A stretch of 12,405 nucleotides of DNA, from assembly GCA_902480035.1 (NCBI GenBank), contig CABSRC010000043.1, positions 1 through 12,405 on the forward strand, given 5' to 3'. Position 1 is the first letter of the stretch, and each line of letters starts with the position of its first letter. The position numbers were made by a program, and so were the translations under genes. The notes under the pieces were generated by a model. The model did no database searches and was not told where the DNA came from. It saw only the letters and a list, made by a program, of their open reading frames with translations. The DNA is from an uncultured Streptococcus sp. (GTDB lineage: Bacteria > Bacillota > Bacilli > Lactobacillales > Streptococcaceae). Positions 1-6,701 of the stretch are shown in pieces.

Positions 1-2394
1 TATAAATGGTTAAAACAATTGGTGGACGTGGATGTGCCATCAGAAGAGTTGGCTGAAAAAATGTCAACCACAGGGATCGAGGTAGAAGGTGTGGAATCAC
101 CTGCTGCTGGTCTCTCAAAAATTGTCGTCGGAGAAGTCTTGTCTTGTGAAGATGTGCCAGAAACTCATCTTCATGTCTGCCAAGTCAATGTGGGTGAAGA
201 AGAAGCCCGTCAAATCGTCTGTGGAGCACAAAATGTGCGAGCAGGTATCAAGGTTATGGTGGCTCTTCCAGGTGCTCGCATCGCAGATAACTACAAGATT
301 AAAAAAGGGAAAATCCGTGGTTTGGAATCCCTTGGTATGATCTGTTCACTTGGTGAGTTGGGCATTTCTGATTCCGTTGTACCGAAAGAATTTGCAGATG
401 GGATCCAAATCTTGCCAGAGGATGCTGTTCCAGGAGAAGAAGTCTTCTCTTACCTAGACTTGGATGATGAAATCATCGAGCTTTCTATCACTCCAAACCG
501 TGCAGATGCTCTTTCGATGCGTGGGGTAGCACATGAAGTAGCAGCCATCTATGACAAGGCAGTCAACTTCAGAGACTTTACCTTGACCGAAACGGACCAA
601 GCTGCAGCAGATGCTCTTTCTGTCAGCATTGACACAGACAAGGCTCCTTATTATGCAGCTCGTATTTTGGACAATGTGACCATTGCACCAAGTCCACAAT
701 GGTTGCAAAACCTCCTCATGAATGAAGGTATCCGTCCCATCAATAATGTGGTCGACGTGACCAACTATATCTTGCTCTACTTTGGTCAGCCGATGCATGC
801 CTTTGACTTGGATACCTTTGAAGGAAACGACATCCGTGTGCGTGAAGCGCGTGCTGGTGAAAAATTAGTAACCTTGGATGGGGAAGAACGTGAGTTGGAA
901 ACAAGTGACCTCGTGATTACGGTTGCGGACAAACCAGTAGCCCTTGCAGGTGTCATGGGAGGAGAGGCTACAGAAATCTCTGAAAAGTCTACTCGTGTCG
1001 TCCTTGAAGCGGCTGTCTTCAATGGCAAATCGATCCGTAAGACTAGCGGTCGCCTTAACCTTCGTTCTGAATCATCTTCTCGCTTTGAAAAAGGGATCAA
1101 TGTGGCAACCGTCAATGAAGCCCTTGATGCGGCAGCGAGCATGATTGCAGAGCTTGCAGGTGCCACTGTTCGCAAGGGAATCGTTTCAGCAGGCCAGCTC
1201 GATACTTCTGATGTGGAAGTTTCTTCTACCCTTGCAGACGTGAACCGTGTCCTTGGAACAGAGCTTTCCTACGTGGATGTCGAAGATGTCTTCCGTCGTC
1301 TTGGTTTTGGCCTTTCTGGAAATGCAGAAAGCTTCACAGTGAGCGTTCCTCGTCGCCGTTGGGACATCACTATCGAAGCGGACCTCTTTGAAGAAATTGC
1401 TCGAATTTATGGTTATGACAAATTACCAGCAACCCTTCCAAAAGATGACGGGACAGCCGGTGAATTGACAGCGACTCAAAAATTGCGTCGTCAAGTTCGG
1501 ACCATTGCTGAAGGTGCTGGTTTGACAGAAATCATCACTTATGCACTGACAACTCCTGAAAAAGCAGTGGAGTTCACAACTGCGCCAAGTAACTTAACAG
1601 AGCTCATGTGGCCAATGACTGTGGATCGTTCAGTCCTCCGTCAAAATATGGTTTCAGGTATTTTGGATACAGTTGCCTACAACGTAGCGCGTAAGAACAA
1701 AGATTTGGCCCTCTATGAGATCGGAAAAGTCTTTGAACAGAAAGGCAATCCAAAAGAAGACTTGCCAAATGAAATCAACAGCTTTGCTTTTGCTTTGACA
1801 GGTTTAGTTGCTGAAAAAGATTTCCAAACTCCAGCTGTTCCGGTTGACTTCTTCTATGCCAAGGGAATCTTGGAAGCCCTCTTTGCTCGCTTGGGTCTTG
1901 AAGTGACTTATACAGCAACACAAGAAATCAAGAGTCTCCACCCAGGACGGACAGCCTTGCTCTCACTTGGTGACCAGGTGATTGGGGTCTTGGGGCAAGT
2001 GCATCCTGTAACAGCTAAGTCTTATGATATCCCAGAAACCTATGTGGCAGAATTGAACTTATCTGCTATTGAAGCAGCCCTTCAACCAGCCGCAGCCTTT
2101 GTGGAAATCACCAAATTCCCAGCAGTGAGCCGTGATATCGCTCTTCTCCTCAAAGCAGAAGTGACTCACCAAGAGGTAGTCGATGCCATTCAAGCTGCAG
2201 GTGTGAAACGTTTGACAGCTATCAAACTCTTTGACGTCTTCTCAGGTGAAAAACTGGGACTTGGCATGAAGTCTATGGCCTACAGCCTGACCTTCCAAAA
2301 TCCAGAAGATAGCTTGACAGACGAAGAAGTCGCACGCTACATGGAAAAAATCCAAGCTTCACTAGAAGAAAAAGTAAACGCAGAAGTGCGGTAA
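1..2394 (+). CDS. pheT: Phenylalanine--tRNA ligase beta subunit, 5'-truncated by window edge
   Basis: Beta subunit of the alpha2-beta2 phenylalanyl-tRNA synthetase, which charges tRNA-Phe in the cytoplasm; the catalytic alpha subunit (pheS) should lie upstream, outside the window. The reading frame is open from base 1 (YKWLKQLVDVDVP...), so the TTG at 19 is an internal Leu codon, not the start. 797 residues are visible, and family members are about 800 long, so only about four N-terminal residues are missing. Domains in visible numbering: EMAP-type tRNA-binding OB fold about 37-151, B3/B4 editing region about 215-390 (with GVMGGE), B5 domain about 408-478 (VPRRRWDI, EEIARIYGYDKLP), and C-terminal FDX-ACB anticodon-binding domain about 703-797 (KFPAVSRDIALL). 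The stop is TAA at 2392-2394, followed by a strong terminator. Identification is secure from the domain order and motifs; the frame is intact. Confidence 0.97.
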   Translation, partial: YKWLKQLVDVDVPSEELAEKMSTTGIEVEGVESPAAGLSKIVVGEVLSCEDVPETHLHVCQVNVGEEEARQIVCGAQNVRAGIKVMVALPGARIADNYKIKKGKIRGLESLGMICSLGELGISDSVVPKEFADGIQILPEDAVPGEEVFSYLDLDDEIIELSITPNRADALSMRGVAHEVAAIYDKAVNFRDFTLTETDQAAADALSVSIDTDKAPYYAARILDNVTIAPSPQWLQNLLMNEGIRPINNVVDVTNYILLYFGQPMHAFDLDTFEGNDIRVREARAGEKLVTLDGEERELETSDLVITVADKPVALAGVMGGEATEISEKSTRVVLEAAVFNGKSIRKTSGRLNLRSESSSRFEKGINVATVNEALDAAASMIAELAGATVRKGIVSAGQLDTSDVEVSSTLADVNRVLGTELSYVDVEDVFRRLGFGLSGNAESFTVSVPRRRWDITIEADLFEEIARIYGYDKLPATLPKDDGTAGELTATQKLRRQVRTIAEGAGLTEIITYALTTPEKAVEFTTAPSNLTELMWPMTVDRSVLRQNMVSGILDTVAYNVARKNKDLALYEIGKVFEQKGNPKEDLPNEINSFAFALTGLVAEKDFQTPAVPVDFFYAKGILEALFARLGLEVTYTATQEIKSLHPGRTALLSLGDQVIGVLGQVHPVTAKSYDIPETYVAELNLSAIEAALQPAAAFVEITKFPAVSRDIALLLKAEVTHQEVVDAIQAAGVKRLTAIKLFDVFSGEKLGLGMKSMAYSLTFQNPEDSLTDEEVARYMEKIQASLEEKVNAEVR

Positions 2395-2408
2395 CAAATG
2401 TGTATAGG

Positions 2409-2442
2409 AAAAACCGTTGATGAGATTCATCAACGGTTTTTT
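2409..2442. terminator. Bidirectional intrinsic terminator between pheT and the GNAT gene
   Basis: A perfect 15-bp stem (arms 2409-2423 and 2427-2441) closes on a GAT triloop. The arms begin with five A and end in a T run, so either strand gives a GC-containing hairpin followed by U residues. It lies 14 nt after the pheT stop and 9 nt after the end of the convergent acetyltransferase gene, so it can end both transcripts. Confidence 0.93.
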
Positions 2443-2450
2443 AATCAGTT

Positions 2451-2921
2451 TTATAAGATGGTTTCCATGACAGTTTCTTGAGGCTTCATTCCCTGTCTTT
2501 GATAGAAGCGAAGGGCTCTTTCATTGTCATTCCAGACATTAAGTGTCATGTTGTAGCATCCGATTTCCTTGGCATAACGAAGGGCAAACTGATAAAGTTG
2601 ATCGCCGATTTTTTGTCCACGCGTTGCTTGATCGACACACAAGTCCTCGATGAAGAGGGTTTTTATCGGATGAAGTACAGGATTGTCAGAGACTTCTTTA
2701 ATAGTGACGAAGAGATGTCCTAGGATCTGGCCATCTTCATTTTCGTAGACGAAAATCGGTGTCTGCTTTTGCGTCATTAACTGCTTTAACTCTTCTTTAC
2801 TATATTTTCCGCCACTTCCTTTGAAAATATCGGGACGGGCTTGGTGGTGAACGGAAAGAATTTGTTCTAAGAGACCAAGCAAAGCAGGAATATCTTTTGG
2901 TTGAGCTAAACGAATCGTCAT
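2451..2921 (-). CDS. GNAT-family N-acetyltransferase
   Basis: A 156-residue acetyl-CoA-dependent acyltransferase of the GNAT fold, acting in the cytosol; the acceptor cannot be predicted. Conserved features are beta4/alpha3 with the pyrophosphate-binding loop RGQKIG (residues 101-106) after IEDLCVD (91-97), and the C-terminal NDNERALRFYQRQGM (131-145) typical of motif B. Length is normal for a single-domain GNAT. I start at the ATG at 2919-2921 (MTIRLAQPKDIPAL), because AGGAGA precedes it by about 7 nt on the minus strand; an ATG ten codons upstream lacks a ribosome binding site and would place the start inside the short predicted leader. It is monocistronic, convergent with pheT, shares its terminator, and has a consensus promoter at 2950-2979. 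Related genes near pheT are known in streptococci, but that is recollection. Confidence 0.9.
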   Translation of the reverse strand: MTIRLAQPKDIPALLGLLEQILSVHHQARPDIFKGSGGKYSKEELKQLMTQKQTPIFVYENEDGQILGHLFVTIKEVSDNPVLHPIKTLFIEDLCVDQATRGQKIGDQLYQFALRYAKEIGCYNMTLNVWNDNERALRFYQRQGMKPQETVMETIL

Positions 2922-2949
2922 GTAGGTTCTCCTTGATCGTATTTTTTTC

Positions 2950-2979
2950 ATTATAAAAATTTTTTATGGAGCTTGTCAA
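2950..2979 (-). promoter_or_regulatory. Sigma-A promoter of the GNAT gene
   Basis: On the minus strand TTGACA (2974-2979) is followed after 18 nt by TATAAT (2950-2955). Both hexamers are perfect consensus. Predicted transcription starts near 2943, giving a leader of about 22 nt that holds just the AGGAGA ribosome binding site. Confidence 0.87.
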
Positions 2980-2994
2980 TGGAAAAAGGAACGC

Positions 2995-3022
2995 TAAAAG
3001 GTGCGTAAATACGGACCTTTTA
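2995..3022. repeat. 28-bp near-perfect palindrome in the divergent intergenic region
   Basis: Outer arms TAAAAGGT (2995-3002) and ACCTTTTA (3015-3022) enclose CGT/ACG (3004-3006, 3011-3013), with G/G mismatches at 3003 and 3014 and an AAAT centre. Twelve of 14 half-site positions match. It lies between the two divergent promoters and could be an operator for a dimeric regulator. On the plus strand it is followed by TTTCTT and could act as a weak terminator, although no upstream gene on that strand would need it. Confidence 0.6.
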
Positions 3023-3041
3023 TTTCTTACCTCAAATGATC

Positions 3042-3103
3042 TTGTCAATCATATTTTTATTTTTGACAAATATTTTTATTTTTTTGACAAATATACTTGT
3101 CAA
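3042..3103. promoter_or_regulatory. Cluster of TTGWCAA heptamers, candidate operator array
   Basis: TTGTCAA occurs at 3042-3048 and 3097-3103, and TTGACAA at 3063-3069 and 3084-3090; the first three start exactly 21 bp apart. The last two form an inverted repeat, TTGACAA-N6-TTGTCAA (3084-3103), whose central TATA extends the dyad to nine of ten half-site matches. The right half contains the -35 hexamer of the downstream promoter, the classic position for a repressor site. The XRE regulator encoded at 3479 is the obvious candidate binder, which is inference. An imperfect direct repeat (3051-3069 and 3070-3090, both AT-rich ending TTGACAA) underlies the spacing. Confidence 0.6.
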
Positions 3104-3125
3104 AAAGAAAAAGAAGTGTTACAAT
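3097..3125 (+). promoter_or_regulatory. Promoter of the XRE/ABC operon
   Basis: TTGTCA (3097-3102), a 17-nt spacer, then TACAAT (3120-3125) with an extended -10 TG at 3117-3118. The predicted start near 3132 leaves a leader of about 25 nt containing AGGAGG (3144-3149). The two TTGACA copies farther upstream (3063, 3084) have no -10 at a suitable distance. Confidence 0.83.
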
Positions 3126-3156
3126 GTTTTTAGTTGAAAGAAGAGGAGGTATTCTT

Positions 3157-3465
3157 ATGGGAGCTATATGGATTCTATTTATCCCTTTTCTGCTTATCAT
3201 TTATGCAAGCTCAGAAAAGAAGATAAAAAAGTTGAACAAACGTATTAAAAGATTAGAAAAACAAGTGAAAGGAAATCAAGAAATGTCTAGACTTTTAGAA
3301 GAATTAAAAGGCCAAACGGTCAAGGTGACAGTCAATGGATTTGGAACCGAATATGAGATTATGGATATCGATGAAGATTGGGTTAAATTGAGTCGTGAGA
3401 CCAATAAACAACAAAGAGAAACCAAATTAGTCCGTATTGAAGATATTCAAGATATTCAACTATAA
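3157..3465 (+). CDS. Small membrane-anchored protein with coiled coil and beta-rich C-terminal domain, function unknown
   Basis: 102 residues; I do not recognise a named family. The start is the ATG at 3157, 7 nt after AGGAGG (3144-3149); earlier in-frame TTG (3097) and ATG (3124) codons fall in or before the promoter. Visible architecture: one hydrophobic N-terminal segment (residues 2-17, IWILFIPFLLIIY), no cleavage site, then a Lys-rich region with coiled-coil character (about 19-50, KKIKKLNKRIKRLEKQV), then about 50 residues with alternating hydrophobic pattern (GQTVKVTVNGFGTEYEIMDIDEDWVKL...LVRIEDIQDIQL) resembling a small SH3- or Sm-like barrel. The C-terminal part should face the cytoplasm because the positive residues follow the helix. 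It is the first gene of an operon with an XRE regulator 13 nt downstream, which suggests a role as sensor, anti-regulator or transporter accessory; that is inference only. Confidence 0.82.
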   Translation: MGAIWILFIPFLLIIYASSEKKIKKLNKRIKRLEKQVKGNQEMSRLLEELKGQTVKVTVNGFGTEYEIMDIDEDWVKLSRETNKQQRETKLVRIEDIQDIQL

Positions 3466-3478
3466 GGGGGCGAAAGCC

Positions 3479-3688
3479 ATGATCTTAAAAAATCGACTGA
3501 AAGAGCTGAGGGCGCGTGATGGGCTCAACCAATCCGAGCTAGCCAAGCTAGCTGGAGTCTCGCGCCAGTCTATCAGTCTCTTGGAGCGGGGTGAATACAC
3601 CCCTTCGGTTATCATTGCCATCACCATCGCCCAGATTTTCAAGGAACCGGTGGAAAATGTTTTTAGTCTAGTAGAGGAAGAGGAATAA
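3479..3688 (+). CDS. XRE-family helix-turn-helix transcriptional regulator, YozG-like small type
   Basis: A 69-residue DNA-binding protein consisting almost entirely of one Cro/C1-type HTH domain: NRLKELRARDGLNQSELAKLAGVSRQSISLLERGEYTPS (about 5-43), with the recognition helix at SRQSISLLERG, then IAITIAQIFKEPVENVFSL, the usual last helices. There is no ligand-binding or dimerisation extension. The start is the ATG at 3479, preceded by AAGGGGG about 8 nt upstream; the in-frame TTG at 3437 lies inside the previous gene without a good site. It lies in an operon, 13 nt after the small membrane protein and 2 nt before the polytopic membrane protein. Single-domain XRE proteins of this kind are commonly encoded with membrane proteins and ABC transporters in Firmicutes. 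It most likely autoregulates through the TTGWCAA palindrome at 3084-3103 (inference). Confidence 0.93.
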   Translation: MILKNRLKELRARDGLNQSELAKLAGVSRQSISLLERGEYTPSVIIAITIAQIFKEPVENVFSLVEEEE

Positions 3689-3690
3689 CA

Positions 3691-4488
3691 ATGAAAAAGC
3701 AACAAAAAGAACGAACCCCGCGTTACCGTTTTTGGAGAAATGTAGGGATCATTACCGTTTCTGGTTTGATCGGAGGAGTTATCGGATTTTTGACAGAAAT
3801 GTTTGGATACGAAAAGCCCCTAGAAATCCAATCCTTCTTTAGTAAAGAAGTACTCCTTTTGGGCTCAGCAGTTTTATTCTTAGTCGCATTTATACTCACG
3901 ATGGTCTTACTGATGTGCGCGAGAAAAGTCCATCAAAAGATGCTCCAAATAGAAGACGATGATGAAGCCTATCACTATGACATTCAAAAGAAAAAACTAT
4001 ATGGCTTAGCGACCATTTTTAAAGGCATCATGATCTTGCCCTACTTTTTAGTCGTCATTTTTTATAGTCAATTGGTCGACTTAGATAGACCTGGCGCTGG
4101 GGACATGGCTTTTATCTTTGGAGACTTTACCATGCTCTATCTCTTTCTTGTCTTGTTTGCCCTATTTTTCCTATCGGATATCTTCTTTCGCAAGACCTTC
4201 CATCTGATTTATGGAAAACCAATTCCCCGCAATGCTAATGCCAAGGAAGTGCGTGAATTTATGATGAGTATGATGGATGAAGCAGAAAAGCAGATTAGCT
4301 ACGAGGAAAACTATGAAATTATCATTAAGTTAAACAATTATATCTTGCCTTTTGCTTTAATTGGAATTTTCTTGATTGGTACCTTTTTCCATACCGATAT
4401 CTTATTAGCCTTAGTAGTTGTATCACTGATTTATCTCTATATCTTGGTCTCACAATACAAGATTACCAAACGTTATTATAAAGAGTAA
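3691..4488 (+). CDS. Polytopic membrane protein, DUF3169-like
   Basis: A 265-residue integral membrane protein of unknown function; the family name is assigned from memory of similar streptococcal proteins next to XRE regulators. Six hydrophobic segments are visible, at about residues 18-39, 54-76, 107-128, 140-165, 215-233 and 236-256. They are separated by charged cytoplasmic-looking stretches at 78-104 (Asp/Lys-rich) and 170-212 (EVREFMMSMMDEAEKQISYEENYEI). The N- and C-termini are basic, suggesting both lie inside. There is no catalytic motif or signal peptide. The ATG at 3691 is 2 nt after the XRE stop, with AGGAA just upstream, so it is probably translationally coupled. The following ABC gene begins 11 nt downstream. 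It may be an accessory or immunity-type membrane component of the transporter system, or a sensor for the XRE protein; neither is shown by sequence. Confidence 0.85.
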   Translation: MKKQQKERTPRYRFWRNVGIITVSGLIGGVIGFLTEMFGYEKPLEIQSFFSKEVLLLGSAVLFLVAFILTMVLLMCARKVHQKMLQIEDDDEAYHYDIQKKKLYGLATIFKGIMILPYFLVVIFYSQLVDLDRPGAGDMAFIFGDFTMLYLFLVLFALFFLSDIFFRKTFHLIYGKPIPRNANAKEVREFMMSMMDEAEKQISYEENYEIIIKLNNYILPFALIGIFLIGTFFHTDILLALVVVSLIYLYILVSQYKITKRYYKE

Positions 4489-4499
4489 AGGAGTCATCC

Positions 4500-5393
4500 A
4501 TGTTAGAAATTAGAAATTTAGAAAAAAGCTTTGGGAATAAGCAGGTTCTCTTCGGAGTAGATCTGACAGCTCAACAAGGGCATATCCTTGGCTTAGTTGG
4601 GAAAAATGGTGCCGGGAAAACAACTATTTTCCACAGCATCCTGCGCTTTTTGGACTACAGCGGCGAGATTCGCCTAGGTGGCAACCCCATTACACAAGAG
4701 ACTTACAAGGAAATTGGCTATTTGCCTGAAGAGCGCAGTCTTATGCCAAAACTTACGATTTTTGAGCAGGTCCGCTATTTGGCTGCCTTAAAAGGAATGA
4801 GCACCGCCGAGGTCAAGGAAAAATTACCGACCTGGATGGAAAAACTCCAAGTGAAGGGGAAATTGACCGATAAAATCAAGAGTCTCTCAAAAGGGAACCA
4901 ACAGAAGGTGCAATTGATCATCACCTTGATCCATGAGCCTAAATTGATCATTTTAGATGAACCCTTTAGCGGCTTGGATCCAGTCAATACAGAAGTGCTC
5001 AAGCAGGTCATCTTTGAAGAAAAAGAGCGTGGGGCGACCATTATCTTTTCTGACCACGTCATGACCAATGTCGAAGAGTTGTGTGATGATATCCTAATGA
5101 TCCGTGATGGTTCGGTTGTCCTTTCAGGGCCAGTCCAAGAGGTCCGGAATAGCTATGGCAAGACCCGACTCTTTGTCTCTAACGACTTTAGCAAAGAAGA
5201 GCTAGAAGCTCTGCCACACGTGACCAAGGTCAGCATGACCAAGCAAGGGACGTGGAAGTTGATCTTGGATGATGCATCAGCTGGTCCAGAATTATTTGAC
5301 CGCTTGACCAAGGGCCACTACCTAGCAACCTTTGACCACCAAGCCCCAACTATTGATGAGATCTTTAAACTTGAATCAGGAGTAGAAGTATGA
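4500..5393 (+). CDS. ABC transporter ATP-binding protein, NatA/YhaQ-type
   Basis: A 297-residue cytoplasmic ATPase subunit that should energise the ABC-2 permease encoded next. Motifs: Walker A GKNGAGKT (34-41), YLPEE in the Q-loop region (75-79), signature LSKGNQQK (129-136, the variant usual in this subgroup), Walker B LIILDEP (149-155), D-loop SGLD, and switch His in FSDH (H186). After the nucleotide-binding domain comes an extension of about 75 residues (about 223-297), as in the NatA/BcrA-like group. The ATG at 4500 is preceded by AAAGGAG overlapping the previous stop. Its end overlaps the permease start by 4 nt (ATGA), a sign of translational coupling. The NatA/NatB family includes sodium, peptide and antibiotic exporters, so the substrate is open. 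All catalytic residues are present. Confidence 0.94.
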   Translation: MLEIRNLEKSFGNKQVLFGVDLTAQQGHILGLVGKNGAGKTTIFHSILRFLDYSGEIRLGGNPITQETYKEIGYLPEERSLMPKLTIFEQVRYLAALKGMSTAEVKEKLPTWMEKLQVKGKLTDKIKSLSKGNQQKVQLIITLIHEPKLIILDEPFSGLDPVNTEVLKQVIFEEKERGATIIFSDHVMTNVEELCDDILMIRDGSVVLSGPVQEVRNSYGKTRLFVSNDFSKEELEALPHVTKVSMTKQGTWKLILDDASAGPELFDRLTKGHYLATFDHQAPTIDEIFKLESGVEV

Positions 5394-6604
5394 AACAGAT
5401 GTTTGTCGTAATGAAAGAAACCTATATCAGACAAGTGAAATCATGGAGTTTCCTCTTCATGGTCTTCGGTCCCTTCCTCTTTTTAGGATTGAGCATTGGA
5501 ATCGGTTATCTGACAGGTTCTTCTACAGATGCCAAAAACCAGGTGGCCTTGGTGACAGAAGTGCCAGCTGTCAAAGAAAGTCTCAAAGGAACTGATGGCT
5601 TGACCTTGGACTACAAGGATGAAGCTGCAGCTAAAAAAGCCATCAAGGATGAGAAAGCAGCTGCTTACCTAACGGTCGATGAAAAAGATGGCCAGCTAGA
5701 AGCGACTTATGTGGGCGACCAAGCCATGAAAACAGATTTGAAAACCCTTGTCGCTGCGAAATTAAGCCAAGTCCAACAGGGGATCAATATGGCCCGTGCT
5801 AATCTAAGCAAAGAGCAACTGACAGCCTTGTCTCAACAGGTTTCTCTGAAAGAAAAAATTGACGAGAAAAAAGAAGGCTTGAAAATGGTGCAAACCATGG
5901 TTGCAGGTGGTTTGGGAATGTTGCTTTATATGATTTTGATCTTCTACTCTAGCATCACAGCCCAAGAAGTGGCCAGTGAAAAGGGAACCAAGATCATGGA
6001 AGTGGTTTTCTCTAGTATCAAAGCAACCGACTATTTCTTCGCACGCATGCTCGGACTCTTCGGAGTGATCTTTACCCATATTTTTGTCTATGTGATTGGT
6101 TTAGTAGCGGTTTGGATCTTTAGAGCAGATATCCCTGTTGTCAAGGATTTTCTCGCTCCAAACTCTCCAATTACCCAACACCTAGCAGAAGCGATCTCAC
6201 TTAATACCGTTTTCTTCATTATCCTTGGGATCTTTATGTATGTGGTGCTCTCTGCCTTCTTAGGCTCCACAGTTGCACGACCAGAAGATTCAGGAAAAGC
6301 GATTTCGCCACTGATGATGTTAGTTATCTTTAGCTTCCTTGGGGTAACCACCTTGGGAAGTGCCGGTGACGTCTTCTTATTGAAGATCGGTTCCTACATT
6401 CCTTTCTTCTCAACCTTCTTCATGCCTTTCCGTACCATCAATGGCTATGCGACTGGTCTTGAATCTTGGGGTTCATTGGGAATTGCGGTTCTCTTTACCA
6501 TCGTGGGAACAGTTCTCATCGCTCGTATCTATGCGAGCCTGATCCTTCAGACCGATGACCTTGGACCATGGAAGACCATCAAACGTGCTCTTAGCTATCG
6601 CTAA
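5390..6604 (+). CDS. ABC-2 type permease, NatB/YhaP-like
   Basis: A 404-residue membrane subunit of the exporter with the ATPase at 4500-5393, with which it overlaps by 4 nt. Typical ABC-2 (type V) layout: a first membrane helix at about 20-42, a large extracytoplasmic domain at about 45-168 rich in Lys/Asp/Ala (DEAAAKKAIKDEKAAAYLTV), then a cluster of helices at about 169-190, 216-244, 271-295, 306-325, 330-350 and 363-390. The conserved loop EVASEKGTKIMEVVFSSIKATDYFFARMLG (about 193-222) after the second helix is the hallmark coupling region of NatB/YhaP proteins. The short cytoplasmic tail is basic. A terminator follows within 10 nt, making this the last gene of the five-gene operon. Export is likely; the substrate is unknown. 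Confidence 0.93.
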   Translation: MKQMFVVMKETYIRQVKSWSFLFMVFGPFLFLGLSIGIGYLTGSSTDAKNQVALVTEVPAVKESLKGTDGLTLDYKDEAAAKKAIKDEKAAAYLTVDEKDGQLEATYVGDQAMKTDLKTLVAAKLSQVQQGINMARANLSKEQLTALSQQVSLKEKIDEKKEGLKMVQTMVAGGLGMLLYMILIFYSSITAQEVASEKGTKIMEVVFSSIKATDYFFARMLGLFGVIFTHIFVYVIGLVAVWIFRADIPVVKDFLAPNSPITQHLAEAISLNTVFFIILGIFMYVVLSAFLGSTVARPEDSGKAISPLMMLVIFSFLGVTTLGSAGDVFLLKIGSYIPFFSTFFMPFRTINGYATGLESWGSLGIAVLFTIVGTVLIARIYASLILQTDDLGPWKTIKRALSYR

Positions 6605-6610
6605 TTAGAT

Positions 6611-6639
6611 AAGCTCTCGGTTACAGCTGAGGGCTTTTT
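6611..6639 (+). terminator. Intrinsic terminator after the XRE/ABC operon
   Basis: A 9-10 bp stem (6611-6620 with 6627-6636, two G-T wobbles) and a 6-nt loop TTACAG, followed by a T run. It begins 7 nt after the permease stop. Confidence 0.87.
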
Positions 6640-6648
6640 GATTGCAAA

Positions 6649-6677
6649 TTGACTTTTGCAAGCCTTTTCACTACAAT
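6649..6677 (+). promoter_or_regulatory. Promoter of the aldo/keto reductase gene
   Basis: TTGACT (6649-6654), a 17-nt spacer, TACAAT (6672-6677). The predicted start near 6684 leaves a leader of about 18 nt with AGGAGG at 6691-6696, 5 nt before the ATG at 6702. Confidence 0.87.
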
Positions 6678-6701
6678 AGAACTACAGAAAAGGAGGCGGA
6701 C

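Noticed and set aside
454..1175. Minus-strand frames within pheT
   Set aside because: They lie opposite conserved PheT domains and have no start signals or recognisable protein features.
19..2394. pheT starting at the TTG at position 19
   Set aside because: The frame is open to base 1 and encodes the expected PheT N-terminus (YKWLKQL); the TTG is an internal Leu codon.
3063..3089. Extra promoters using the TTGACA copies at 3063 and 3084
   Set aside because: No TATAAT-like hexamer at 16-18 bp from either; only the TTGTCA at 3097 pairs with TACAAT.
3042..3103. CRISPR-like array
   Set aside because: Units are only 7 bp, spacers are AT-rich and partly repeated themselves, and no cas genes are near.
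4884..4907. LSKGN instead of LSGGQ in the ATPase at 4500-5393 as a defect
   Set aside because: LSKGNQQK is a common signature variant in NatA/YhaQ-type ATPases, and all other catalytic residues are present.
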